Source: Iris pallida
Taxonomy: Eukaryota; Streptophyta; Magnoliopsida; Asparagales; Iridaceae
DNA: 64,000 bases
Assembly (NCBI GenBank): GCA_029216955.1
Contig: JANAVB010010791.1
Coordinates: 4,641,831 to 4,705,830 of the forward strand
Reading direction: 5' to 3'
Numbering within the stretch: the stretch's first letter is position 1; each line of letters opens with the position of its first letter. Shown piece after piece: positions 1 to 9,867 of the stretch. A model generated the notes under the pieces. It searched no databases. It had not been told where the DNA came from and was given only the letters and a program-made list of their open reading frames with translations. The translations under genes were made by a program, and so were the position numbers.

Positions 1-521
1 ACTTTACTGCATGATTATATTTTTCTAACCTGCTATGAAGTGTTGAGATGTATTGTGCTCGCTTCCGTCCTGACTGGACCTGTTGAAAATTTTACAGAGG
101 ATGATGAGGAACCCTGCACCCCTTACTTTGTAGCTTGCCTAGATGACACTCGCGACCTGGACCCCCGGGGAGGTTCAGGCAGCTGCTGAGGATGATCCCC
201 TTGCTTAGTGTAGATATCTTAGACTATTTCTTTCCATGTTTTAGCTGTTGTCTTATTTTCTGAGTTGTATATTTTAGATTTTGAGACTTGTAGTTTATTT
301 CTATTGTACCTCAGTTGAGGATTCTTATCTATTTTATCGTGCCATATTCTATCTCTAGATTGTGATTGAGTTGTACCTCTGTATTGGCCTCCTTTTGGAG
401 AGTATTTTCATGTTAGTTAGTTATAGTTCATGACCTAGAACAACGTTCTACCGCCGACACTGCGGCGTAGGCTGGGCGCTGTTACGTACTCGTACCCTCA
501 CGGTGGGTGCGGGTCGTGACA
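1..521 (+). repeat. Element A 5' LTR, 3' end only
   Basis: This is the right-hand 521 bases of the 5' LTR, closely matching 7183-7702 with a few substitutions and short indels. It ends GGGTCGTGACA. The last ~80 bases carry the U5 module shared by elements A, C, F, G and I, with the core GCGTAGGCTGG and a small CGCCG/CGGCG hairpin near 452-467. Confidence 0.9.
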
Positions 522-530
522 CGTTTTTAG

Positions 531-548
531 TGGTGGCCCATGCAGGTC
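531..548 (+). other. Primer-binding site, tRNA-Ile(AAU) type (element A)
   Basis: TGGTGGCCCATGCAGGTC is the complement of the 3' end of plant tRNA-Ile(AAU) including its CCA, as I recall that tRNA (3' end ...GACCTGCATGGGCCA plus CCA). It lies nine bases after the LTR end (522-530), a wider gap than the usual 2-5. The same site occurs in elements F, G and I at similar spacing. Confidence 0.8.
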
Positions 549-593
549 GAGTTGTGTAGTGGTATTCGAACTAGAGTACCACTACAGCCTGCA
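541..593 (+). ncRNA. Candidate PBS-adjacent RNA hairpin (element A)
   Basis: A perfect 10-bp inverted repeat, TGTAGTGGTA at 555-564 and TACCACTACA at 577-586, encloses a 12-base loop that contains the self-complementary words TTCGAA and CTAG. An outer helix can form between TGCAGG at 541-546, inside the primer site, and CCTGCA at 588-593. Equivalent structures follow the primer site in F, G and I. Its position resembles that of retroviral dimerisation and packaging signals; that role is inference. Confidence 0.55.
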
Positions 594-759
594 GTAGGAT
601 TAGGATATTTTTGAGGTACTCAATCACATTAGGAAAAACTCTTAACTGGATTCCTGCCATCTAAATTCCTGTTGAAAATTTGTTTCCTTGGATAACTGTC
701 CTCCCTTGAATTATCGATTCTATCTCAGTATTGATTCCTTGTTTGATCTGTCACCAGGA
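549..759 (+). other. Untranslated leader of element A
   Basis: Apart from the hairpin that begins it, this stretch between primer site and gag shows no open frame or repeat that I recognise. It is most simply the leader of the genomic RNA. Confidence 0.5.
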
Positions 760-2306
760 TGGTGATTGAGACACGATCTTATGCTCTGGCCCAGCAGACG
801 CTGGTGAGAGGCCTACCACCCCTCGCTTGATCGTGGACGCTGGGACCACAGCACCCCCTATTTCTGCTCACATAGGAGCTTCTACAGCTTTTGGGAGTGC
901 ACATCCACCTGTCCGAAGGTCTTCCCCCGTCATTCCAGATATGTACCAGCAGCAGTTACCTTCAGGGACAGTAGATGTGGCTCAGATGTTTACCCTCTTC
1001 CAACGATTCATGGAGTTTCAGCAACAGATACAGCAGAGCCAGTCTGCTGATATCCGACAGAGCATACAAGATACTCACCAGTTGGTTAGGACGACAGTGG
1101 AGCTGGTGGCTGCTCAGCCACAGGGAGGCCAGATGCAGCCGTATCAGCCGACGACTCCAGACATCCATTCCTTCAAGAAGATGGGACCCCGAGACTTCAA
1201 GGGTACAGAGGGCATCACATACGCTGACGATTGGATAGAGCACATTGAGAAGATATTCCGATTGGCACAGATACCAGCAGGATTACAGATCGAGGCAGCC
1301 GCCAGTCAGATGCAGGACTTGGCCCGTACCTGGTACTAGACAAACCCGAGGGTTGGTACAGCCGGTCAGACTAGGGCAACGTTCAAGAAACTGTTCAAGG
1401 AGAAATTTTCCGATACTGCACTTCGTGCCTTGGAGGCGCAGTTCGAGAGTTTGGTTCAGGGGAACCAGACTGTTGAGGAGTACGCTGGAGAGTTCAGCCG
1501 TTTGAGCAGATTCATCGAGGATCTTACCGAGGTCGGGAAGGCGAGGAAGCTCCGCAGGGGTTTGATCGGAGAGATCAAGTCATATACCAAGAGCGACCGC
1601 GACGCCACTTTCGAGCAGATTCTTGTAGGAGCCATGACAGCGGAGGACGATCTTGGGCTGAAGGAGAAGAGGATGTGAGACACTCAGGGAGCTAGGGCAG
1701 GCGGGCCCGGCCAAGAGGCCCACCTGCAGATTCAGCAGCAGTATCCGCATCAGATGCCCCCCTGCAGATTCAGCAGCAGTATCCGCATCAGATGCCCTAC
1801 CTGCAGATTCAGCAGCAGTATCCCATCAGATGCCCCACCTGCAGATTCAGCAGAAGTATCCGCATCAGATGCCCCACCTGCAGATTCAGCCACAGTATCC
1901 ACAGCAGATGCCACCCCTACAGTTTCAGCAGCAGCTACTTCTACAGTTTCAGCAGCAGTACCAGCAGCCGAGGGTCTACCTTCAGCAGCGGCAGTTTCAG
2001 GACGGCGTACCCTTTCAGCAGGCACAGCCGCAGAGGCAGCAGCAGACCCCGGGACAGCAGCTTGTTATTATTTGCCCTTTTTGCAAGAGACCAGGACACG
2101 ATTGGAGCGAATGCCGGAAGAGGCTGGGCAGATGTTTGCTTTGCGGAGGATCCGATCATCGTCTGAGAGAGTGTCCCGAGCCATCGGGACTGTCAGTTCA
2201 GGGAGCAGGAGCTAGGGCCCCGGTAGGCCAGCAGAGGGGATTACCCTTACCGACTCAGCAGCAGAGGTACATGCAGCATCAGCAGCAGGCCAGGGGAGGC
2301 CAGTAA
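760..2306 (+). pseudogene. gag: Decayed Ty3/Gypsy gag with two zinc knuckles (element A)
   Basis: Gag would form the particle that packages element RNA. The likely ATG is at 760 (MVIETRS...), in a different frame from the main body, so a frameshift lies near 800-820. The body at about 770-1678 has a retrotransposon gag domain (FKGTEGITYADDWIEHIEKIF, then FSRLSRF and ARKLRRGLIGEI) interrupted by in-frame stops at 1337-1339 and 1676-1678. A Gln-rich tandem repeat follows, in which two units are one base short and shift the frame. The C-terminus at 1830-2306 has two intact CX2CX4HX4C knuckles, at 2073-2114 and 2133-2174. Domain order and the paired knuckles fit chromovirus (Tekay-like) gag. No pol follows. 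Not functional as it stands. Confidence 0.85.
1720..1912 (+). repeat. 39-bp coding minisatellite in gag
   Basis: About five head-to-tail units, each beginning near CACCTGCAGATTCAGCAGC, encode HLQIQQQYPHQMP. Units one, four and five are 39 bp; units two and three are 38 bp, each lacking one base. This array is therefore the site of two of the gag frameshifts. CAG-rich coding continues to about 2050. Confidence 0.85.
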
Positions 2307-2861
2307 GGGCGAGCTTTCGCCAGGACAGTCGAGGACGCTCAGGCCGTTGGAGATCTAGTTGCAGGTTCCATTCTTGATTCTATTTCTGCAGTTGTCTCTT
2401 ATAACTGCCTTAAAATTTTGACTCCCTCTGTTCCTTGTTGAGTTATCAATTTTGTCCTGTTGTTCTTTTGTTATGTTTGATTTCTTCTGAGATTAATCAT
2501 ATGGGCTAGGTCACCCCGTTATGGAATCTAGAATCTTCGATAGTCGTGTTAGCTAGCATAGTGAGGACATTAGTCAGATTCAGGACGTATTTCTCGGGTG
2601 TGGAAATTTAAGGTTTTCGCTGCCAAGCGTGACAATACGAAAATTTTAAATACCATGATTCTAGAGGTATGTGCCTTAGTCGAGGACTCTGTGATTATCG
2701 TAGCCTTGCTCACTAGCATGATAAAGATTCTAAGTATCATAATTTTGGACAGACGCATATGATTGACGGTATGTTTGAGACTTTGATTATGGGGTGTTTG
2801 ACCTAGAAGGACTGCTACCATCTTAATTTCGAGGACAAAATTTTTATAAGGTGGGTAGGAT
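2307..2861 (+). other. Post-gag region with pol-tail remnant and polypurine tract
   Basis: This 555-bp stretch has no convincing ORF. Its end reads as LNFEDKIFIRW (about 2821-2855), which resembles the C-terminal end of chromovirus polyproteins (NFEDEIF-type). The tract ATAAGGTGGGTAGGA at about 2846-2860 sits directly before the 3' LTR and is the likely plus-strand primer. Probably almost all of pol has been deleted, leaving only its end. Confidence 0.6.
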
Positions 2862-3804
2862 TGTAACACCCAGTTTTCCCGAAGAAGGTAATTTTGAAAT
2901 TTTGTAATTATAAATTATTATTTAATGATATTATTCATATTATGATTTTAGTAATTTTTAATTATTTTTAAACTATTTAAATCATGACTTATGATTTGGT
3001 GTTGTGCTAGTGAACAGTAGAGACTGCCTACCCTAGAGCCTAGCTATGTGATTAGGGTGTTTTTGACATTTTAGGGTTATTTGGATTTATTATAATTATT
3101 ATTGAATTTATGGAAATTTTTAGAATTTATTTTGGAATTGTTTGAATGAGGGTTGACTAGGTTGACTTTGACTAGCAATGACCTTGGTAGGCTAACCTAG
3201 AAGCTAACCCTAGTTGTGTTTGGACTTGGTTAGGTCATGTAACCCGGGTTAGACTAGAGTTGACCCATGGTATGGTTATTTGACTTAAGTTAGATTTAAG
3301 TCATAAGCCATGACTTGTGATTAAACCTTAAATCAATAGCTAGCCTTAAAGCCCATAGGCCCACACCATGTACCCAAACCCTCACCCTAATCAGCCCATG
3401 GCAGCCAACCTAGGGTTTCCCACCCTATTTAATGGCTCTTCCATTTGTTCTTGCCTCTTTTAATTATTTTTCTCTCAAGCTATGAAGAAAGAGGTATAGC
3501 CATCTTCCCCAAACCATAACTTTCCCATTTTAACTCCTTTTTGGCTCAAACCACTTGCATTAGATTCTAATTGTCTTCCTCTTGCAGTTTATGGAGAGTA
3601 TTCTCAGGCTTGGGCAATTTGGAGAGTTTGGCTAACAAGAAGAAACCCTATTTTGGAGCTTTCTATTGGAATTTTAACATATAGGTAACTTCCTATTCCT
3701 TCCATAGATTTTCGATTTCTTTGCATCAATAGGAAGCCCTAAGGGTCCCCTAGCCTAGGTATTGGTTTGGTGTCGAGTGGTATCCATTTCGTGTCCGTAT
3801 CGGA

Positions 3805-4316
3805 CACGTGTCAATGTATACGTGCATATTGTTGAAATGCCACACTCATATTTATTTCTTTATTTTTAAAAAGTGTTTGAAGGGTTTTGTAGATGTTTAT
3901 GAGTGCTTTAATTTTTGTGAAGGAGTGATAGTGTTTTTGTGTCTGTGTCGGGTGCAGAGGGGTCGGACACGCTGCGCACTGACTTGGTTCAGTGTCCTGC
4001 ATCTCGGGCACGATATTTTACTGTATGGGACACGTCAGGACACGAAAATTTGTGGGAAGGTTGGGGCTATCACTGACACTATGCTCCCAAAATTCGGGAG
4101 CATATGGTTCACTACACGCAGAGATATCACACGCACACGGGTCACGTACTGTGTGCACGTGCACGACAGCGGCTCACTGATATGCATTCGTATCGGACAC
4201 GAAACGTGTCGTGGACACTGTGCAGGCGGTCCTAGGGGTAGCCCTACCCCTGGCGCACGTGTATGCAAGGCCATGTGTCACCACGTGGCCTGTGTCACGC
4301 CACATGCGTGCACGTG
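3805..4316 (+). promoter_or_regulatory. Cluster of five CACGTG G-boxes in the A LTR
   Basis: CACGTG occurs at 3805-3810, 4156-4161, 4256-4261, 4282-4287 and 4311-4316, among many GGACACG words. The copy at 4282 sits in CCACGTGGCC, an ABRE/G-box form bound by plant bZIP and bHLH factors. A palindrome CGTGTCCG/CGGACACG flanks the first copy at about 3790-3808. A role as LTR enhancer is inference. Confidence 0.5.
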
Positions 4317-6798
4317 TGCACGATGATTGTTCATACACAGTCAGTGTCTGTGTTTGTGTTTTGATTGGGATATAATTGTGTCCAATTCTTGGACACGAGG
4401 ATACCCCTAGACACATGAACACATGGTTAACATACCTACATGCCTGTTTGTAAATTTCTATAGTTTAATTTTAGTTTTTGAAATATGACAGTTCACGTAT
4501 CAGTGTTTTTCTGAAATCAGTTAGGTTATTGAACTGACACATGAATTATTGCATACATTATAAACTGAGATTTTCTTCTTTTAAACTGAATTGGTTTTCC
4601 TATTCAATAACCTGAGAATGTACATTGTTGAACTATTTTTTTTGGGGTTCATTGAACAGAGTTGTTTTCCTAAATTCCTGAAAATAGATAACTGAGAATT
4701 AAATTATAGGGCTGTTTTGAACTCCTTGTTTGGGTTTATGTCAATATTGTGAACTGAATTATGTATCCTTTTCAATATATTGATACCTGAGTTTGTTTGC
4801 CTATAATGTATAGTTGGATTACCAAGTAGCAGGTACCTGGCTTTAGGAATAGCAGGGAGTTCCCTGAGAATTATGAGTGTAACCCCTTAGGCTACTTACT
4901 ATAGCAACTACAGATATGGTTGATTGAACTACCCTAGGTTGTAGGTTCATATGAAGCCTGGTTCAGATTCTTGGTTATTTCCCATATGACAAAGGGGTCG
5001 TACCAGTAGCATACCGGGGACTGATTTACCTTGAGGAAATTGAACTAACCTGGGTTTAGAATTAATCCTTTTCTTAAGTTGACAGAGAAGACTGAGCTGC
5101 CATTGATGATGTAAGTTGAATCCATGTTTAATCTTTAAACTGAGTGTACCAATGATACTAGGATCAACTATGGAGTTTGAATGGTTCCCTGTCCAGTGGA
5201 GGACTGGGACATACATTTTTAGTTATAATGTAGGTTCAATAACTGGGAACTGGTATCACAAGTAAATGGCAAGAACTGTTCAGGAGTGGTACTGATGTGG
5301 GGCTGAGACTGAATGGTATCAGCCATTTGCAGTCCTACTTATGGCTGAACCTGTATCAATTCTATATTAGGGACTGATTCCAAATCTATGTACTAGTGTA
5401 GTAGGCCTATTCAGGATTTCTAATACTTAGGATTCATATCTATGTTTAGTCTAGTTGGATTTTACATGATTATTGCCTGTGATATAATTGAGAATATAGC
5501 ACATGATTTTCACATATTGTTAGACTGATTTGTCCAGTATTTAAGGACTGAGCTTAGATAAGTTTTGGTTGGTGGTTCCTGGACTGAACTGCTGTTCAAA
5601 GAACCAGGAGTTGATCACACATTTGAAGACTGAAGTACTCTCAGACCTGCTTAGGTTGAGGCAAGGATTTCTAGCTAGGTTCAAGTCTTTGAAACTTGAT
5701 GTTGGCTAATAACAAAACACTAGAGTAAGGAAGTTATGATCCTATATGATTTATCCTTTTATTACAAATATTGTAAAACCCTTGTTCAGCCTTATTGAAC
5801 CTATTGAGGGCTGTTAACTGATTTTTTCTTGTGTTCTTATTATGTATTCACATTGGGCACTAGTTGGACTGATTTGGTTAACTGTTAAATGCAATGTGAC
5901 TCTCCTATTCACTGTTAGCCATCACTTTATCACTATTTTTATGTTTCACTCACTCTCACACATGTTACACACACCCTCATATACATAGGTTCTACCACAC
6001 ACTCTCATCTATCAGTCACACAACCACACACTGCCATAGCACACATGCCACTATCTTCACACATATGTGTAATGTTCCCCCATCCCACTCTATGTTTATA
6101 TATATGTATATATTATATATAACCTAGTGTGAAATGCAATGTAATATAATATAGCCTATATATATGTGTATAGTATGAATACACCAATGATTGTGTGTTG
6201 GTAGTCTAGTATGACTTGTGATTGGTGTGTGATTGCTAGACTAGGCTTGGTTAGGCCTAGTGAGACTTATTAGACTTGTTTGGGTCAGTCTTGACCTAGT
6301 TGACCTAGTTTGACTAGTCTAGTTGACTAGAGTTGACCGAGGGTTGACTATTAGTCTAGTTTGACCTAGACAGCATGCAGATGCATTTGTACATTTCATA
6401 TATCACCCTCTGTATACATCTTGACTTGTGTTGCTCTAACTAGGAGTCAGGTACCTCATCTCGGACAGTACATTTATTTCAGACATTCAGATACGAGGCG
6501 AGTACATTCTCTGATCATTTCATATCCTGCTTAGAATTATTTTCTGCATTAAATTACTTTACTTGATACTGTCACGTTGGTCATACGGATTAGTACTATA
6601 TGGATCCCTTCTTGAGATGTTATCCCTTCAGGGAGCATCGGGTACTCTATGTTTTGTGCGTTTCACTTACATGGCGTATCATATGCTTCTTTGGTTCTTT
6701 GATCACTTGTGACATATACCCATATGATCACAGAGTCTTCTTTGAATTCTTATCCCATTTATTGGGTCTATCAGAATCCCCATTTATGGATTACTATG

Positions 6799-6922
6799 TA
6801 CCACCCTTCGGGGGCTTATCACCCTTTGGGGGCATATCACCCTTTGGGGGCTTATCACCCTTTGGGGGCTTATCACCCTTTGGGGGCATATCCCTTTGGG
6901 GGCTTACCACCCTTCGGCGGCT
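6799..6922 (+). repeat. 18-bp minisatellite, about seven units
   Basis: Units of the form TATCACCCTTTGGGGGCT are repeated; the sixth is 16 bp and the first and last carry CTTCGG variants. The 18-bp period leaves all frames open and gives the artefactual peptide YHPLGA repeated. Confidence 0.9.
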
Positions 6923-7702
6923 GTTACATAGAATCATAACATAACCTGTTTGGATTCTTGTGTATTAATTGGGGGTACTGGGGAGTATAAATAGCCATGT
7001 GAACAATTCCAAGTAGAATAGCCATGTACGCCTCTTTAGTATAGCCATGTACAAATCAAGCCGTTCACATGTCGACTTTGTGCTCTAAATCACTAGTCAC
7101 TGGTAGCTCTCTACTTATAGTAGATATTTCTATTACAGTTCTCCTCTGTTTACATACTGCATTTCCTTCAGTATCTATATCTTACTTTACTGCATGATTA
7201 TATTTTTCTAACCTGCTGAACTGTTGAGATGTATTGTGCTCGCTCCCGTCCTAACTGGACCTGTTAAAATTTTACAGAGGATGATGAGGAACCCTGTACC
7301 CCTTACTTTGTAGCTTGCCTAGATGACACTCACGACCTGGACCCCCAGGGAGGTTCAGGCAGCAGCTGAGGATGATACCCTTGCTTAGTGTAGATATCTT
7401 AGACTATTTCTTTCCATGTTTTAGCTGTTGTCTTATTTTCTCAGTTGTATATTTAGATTTTGAGACTTGTAGTTTATTTCTGTTGTACCTCAGTTGAGGA
7501 TTCTCTTATCTATTTTATCGTGCCATATTCTATCTCTAGATTGTGATTGAGTTGTACCTCTATGTTGGCCTCCTTTTGGAGAGTATTTTCATGTTAGTTA
7601 GTTATAGTTCATGACCTAGAACAGCGTTCTACCTCCGACACTGCGGCGTAGGCTGGGCGCTGTTACATACTCGTACCCTCACGGTGGGTGCGGGTCATGA
7701 CA

Positions 7703-7778
7703 CGACTAGCTTCAAATATCCAGACAGAGTTTGATTAATTATTAAAATCAGGTTGACTATATGACCAATGGGCCAACA
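7703..7778 (-). repeat. Start of the B 3' LTR, broken by element A
   Basis: These 76 bases match the 5' LTR at 16161-16236 (TGTTGGCCC... on the minus strand) with few differences, then stop exactly at the end of element A. This is the signature of insertion of A into the LTR. Confidence 0.85.
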
Positions 7779-7950
7779 ATCTCCCCCATTTTGATAATTG
7801 ACAAACTATGAATGATATAACATTTAAGCTTGAAATAAAATCAAAAAAATAGTACATGTCCTGCATTTTCTCAAACGAATGTTAGATCTTTATTTTTTCT
7901 CCCCCGTTGTCATTTAGCAAAATAATTACAAAAGAAAAAAAACTCCCCGC
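7779..7950 (-). other. Polypurine tract and two upstream copies (element B)
   Basis: On the minus strand AAAATGGGGGAGAT abuts the 3' LTR (7779-7795). Similar tracts CGGGGGAGAAAAAA (about 7893-7906) and GCGGGGAGTT (7941-7950) lie upstream. Repeated polypurine tracts before the 3' LTR are reported as a Sirevirus feature. Confidence 0.7.
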
Positions 7951-8318
7951 AATCAATGCATAAATAACAAACAGTGAAGTAACACAAGAAAATACATAAT
8001 AATAGTAAAGAAAATTTGAATGACATCACAGGCATGTATTTGTACTCAGGCAGTTTAGAATAAACAAAGAATTATATCACAGGCAGTTTATAGTAGAGAA
8101 GCAGATAAAGAAATGCTAAGTAAGTAAACTGATGTGAACCATAAAATATGAATTCATAAAGATAATATAAAGATGTTCAGATGACATCAATAAAATCAAA
8201 TCCAGTACAAGTCCTCAAAAATACTGATAATAAAGTCTGAAAAATAGAAAAACTTGGAATGTCGGAGCATTTCTAAGAGTACAGTAGATAATGTCTAAGT
8301 CTCATATCAACTAACATA
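7951..8318. other. Non-coding 3' part of element B
   Basis: AT-rich sequence between the end of the extra ORF and the polypurine tracts. I see no ORF or repeat in it. Confidence 0.5.
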
Positions 8319-9623
8319 TCAAAACTCCTCCTCCTCCTCATCATCATCATCATCAGTATGATGACCAGCATGTCCAGAAGGACCAACGCCAGATGTACCC
8401 GCGCCAGAAGGGTGAGGAGGAGCGCCAGTGTAAAACTCACCAACATAATTACGAGGAGGAGCATGGTCAGAACGGTACCAATCATATGCATTACGGGCTG
8501 GAAGTAGGCATGAACAGCCTCATCCTCACAGCGGTAAGAGAGAGCTGGATCTCTAGGAATGGAACCGCTAAATGTCCAGTCTGGGCAAAACGATCAGCTA
8601 ATGAATTTGCAATCGCCTGATAACGGGTGACATCGCGGAACTCACGTTCGCGAGCCATGTCCGTCATCGAGACGTGCAAATCTGAAAGGTGCTGGTGTAT
8701 GCCTCAAATGTCATAGCATACTGCTGAGGAGGTGGAGGAGGTGGAGCAGTAGCAGGAGCATGAGGAGGAGCAGATGCAGTCATACTGCGACGAGATAACT
8801 TGAGAACCTTAGGCTCAGGGTCTTGAGCACAAGTAGATAAGTCGATGTCGAAACGCTGGAAGATGCGTGGGAGAATCATCGCATAAGAGAGATTTCTATC
8901 TCTTGTACGGCAACGTCCCATCATCTGAATAATGGTCTTAGGAGCAGAAAATAGAATCCCCTTAAGAATGTGATACATATCAGATAATTCAAGAGACGTG
9001 ACATCATCCTTTGAAGTAGATTTTGGAAGGAGAGTAGAATAAATGATACGGTGCAATTCATAATTAAACAGGTTCAGGTTGTTTGCCTTGAACTTTCCAG
9101 AGCGAACTCTATCAGGTGCACAAAGTTCGGCTTTGAAACTTGTAAGTGTCCTGCCTTCGGGGAAATCAAACTCAGTGATGTCAACAAGCGGTTCACCTTT
9201 GTTGGGAATACCAAGGATCTCCGCTAAGAGAACATCATTGAAATTGATATCTAATCCTCCAACACGTGTGCTTACATCAAAAGTGTTTAATATGATATTG
9301 CAGTAAAACAATCTAATGGCATTAGTTGCTACGGGAAAACAGAGTTTAACAAAATGCTGTAACCCTAATGCCTCAAAGAAATGGCAAAGATCAGGAAATA
9401 CAGTCCACTTGATGGGTGCGCCTGTGCATATGGATCTCATGGAGAAGTCTCCATACCACAGTAAGGCTTGGTCTAGGGTTTGAAAGTAAAACCCTTCGAA
9501 CGCGCCGTCGCTAGATTGGACTGGCAAAAATAAGGAATTAGTCGGTGGATCCGAAGATGAACCTTCCTCACTTGGGTTGGTTGTCTTCTTCCTCTTAAAG
9601 GGGTTGAATCCCTTAGGTGCCAT
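8319..9623 (-). pseudogene. Extra ORF of element B (env-like / putative plant transposon protein)
   Basis: The longest near-intact frame in the window. I place the start at the ATG at 9621-9623 (MAPKGFNPFKRKK), not at the earlier in-frame codon, because a TATA box and leader precede it. The basic, Ser-rich N-terminus is followed by a folded region (ALLWYGDFSMRSICTG, DVLLAEILGIPNKGEP, NLSYAMILPRIFQRFDIDLS). It resembles the extra ORFs of plant Copia elements annotated as env-like or putative plant transposon protein; function unknown. I see no signal peptide or membrane segment after this start. The frame breaks near 8690 and again near 8510. The last frame ends in a Gly/Pro-rich stretch and an Asp/Glu tail, with its stop at 8319-8321. 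Sense orientation, downstream of pol. Confidence 0.7.
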
Positions 9624-9867
9624 ATGTGCAAATAGAAGTAAATATGCACTAATTGAAAAGTGGAGAAAGATGGAGTTATACCTCCCGAAATCAAAGTATG
9701 TCGAAGAGAACGACGAACTCCGCACGAATCCAAAGTTTGGATTGATTTCACCACTTGGATTAGAAGTAAGGGGGTGGTGAAAAGCTAGGGTTCGGGGCTC
9801 CTTCGCGGCTGCTGTTGCTGGTATGATGTAGTTTAGAAGCAATGAGGAAGAAAGGCTCTCGGGTTCT

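Larger units (their letters stand above)
1..7702 (+). mobile_element. Element A: gag-only LTR retrotransposon, 5' LTR cut by window edge
   Basis: Bases 1-521 recur at about 7183-7702, so they are the end of the 5' LTR, and the full 3' LTR is 2862-7702. Between them lies a 2.34-kb internal region holding a decayed gag and no protease, integrase or reverse transcriptase. This resembles the TR-GAG class of plant non-autonomous elements (terminal repeats plus gag only). The gag type and the sequence before the 3' LTR suggest descent from a chromovirus-like Ty3/Gypsy element. After the 3' LTR the sequence is Copia LTR (element B), so A probably inserted into B. The expected 5-bp duplicate is CGACT at 7703-7707; its partner would lie left of the window. 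Confidence 0.85.
2862..7702 (+). repeat. Element A 3' LTR, 4841 bp
   Basis: It starts TGTAACACCC after the polypurine tract and ends GGGTCATGACA. The last ~520 bases match 1-521. At 4.84 kb it is much longer than the internal region. Its open frames (for example at 3808-4326 and 6600-6944) lie in repetitive or G-box-rich parts and are not credible genes. It holds a G-box cluster and an 18-bp minisatellite, listed separately. The last ~1.28 kb is homologous to 16237-17375 (element C). Confidence 0.9.

Noticed and set aside
531..548. A tRNA-Ile gene fragment
   Set aside because: Only the 18 bases complementary to the 3' end are present, on the primer-site strand, with no anticodon arm; the position after the LTR fits a primer site.
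3808..4326. 172-codon open frame in the A LTR
   Set aside because: It lies in the G-box/GGACACG-rich part of an LTR, has Cys/His-rich low-complexity composition, matches no known domain and overlaps frames on the other strand.
6600..6944. Protein with repeated YHPLGA / PFGGLS
   Set aside because: The open frames come from an 18-bp minisatellite; any frame through a repeat with a period divisible by three stays open.
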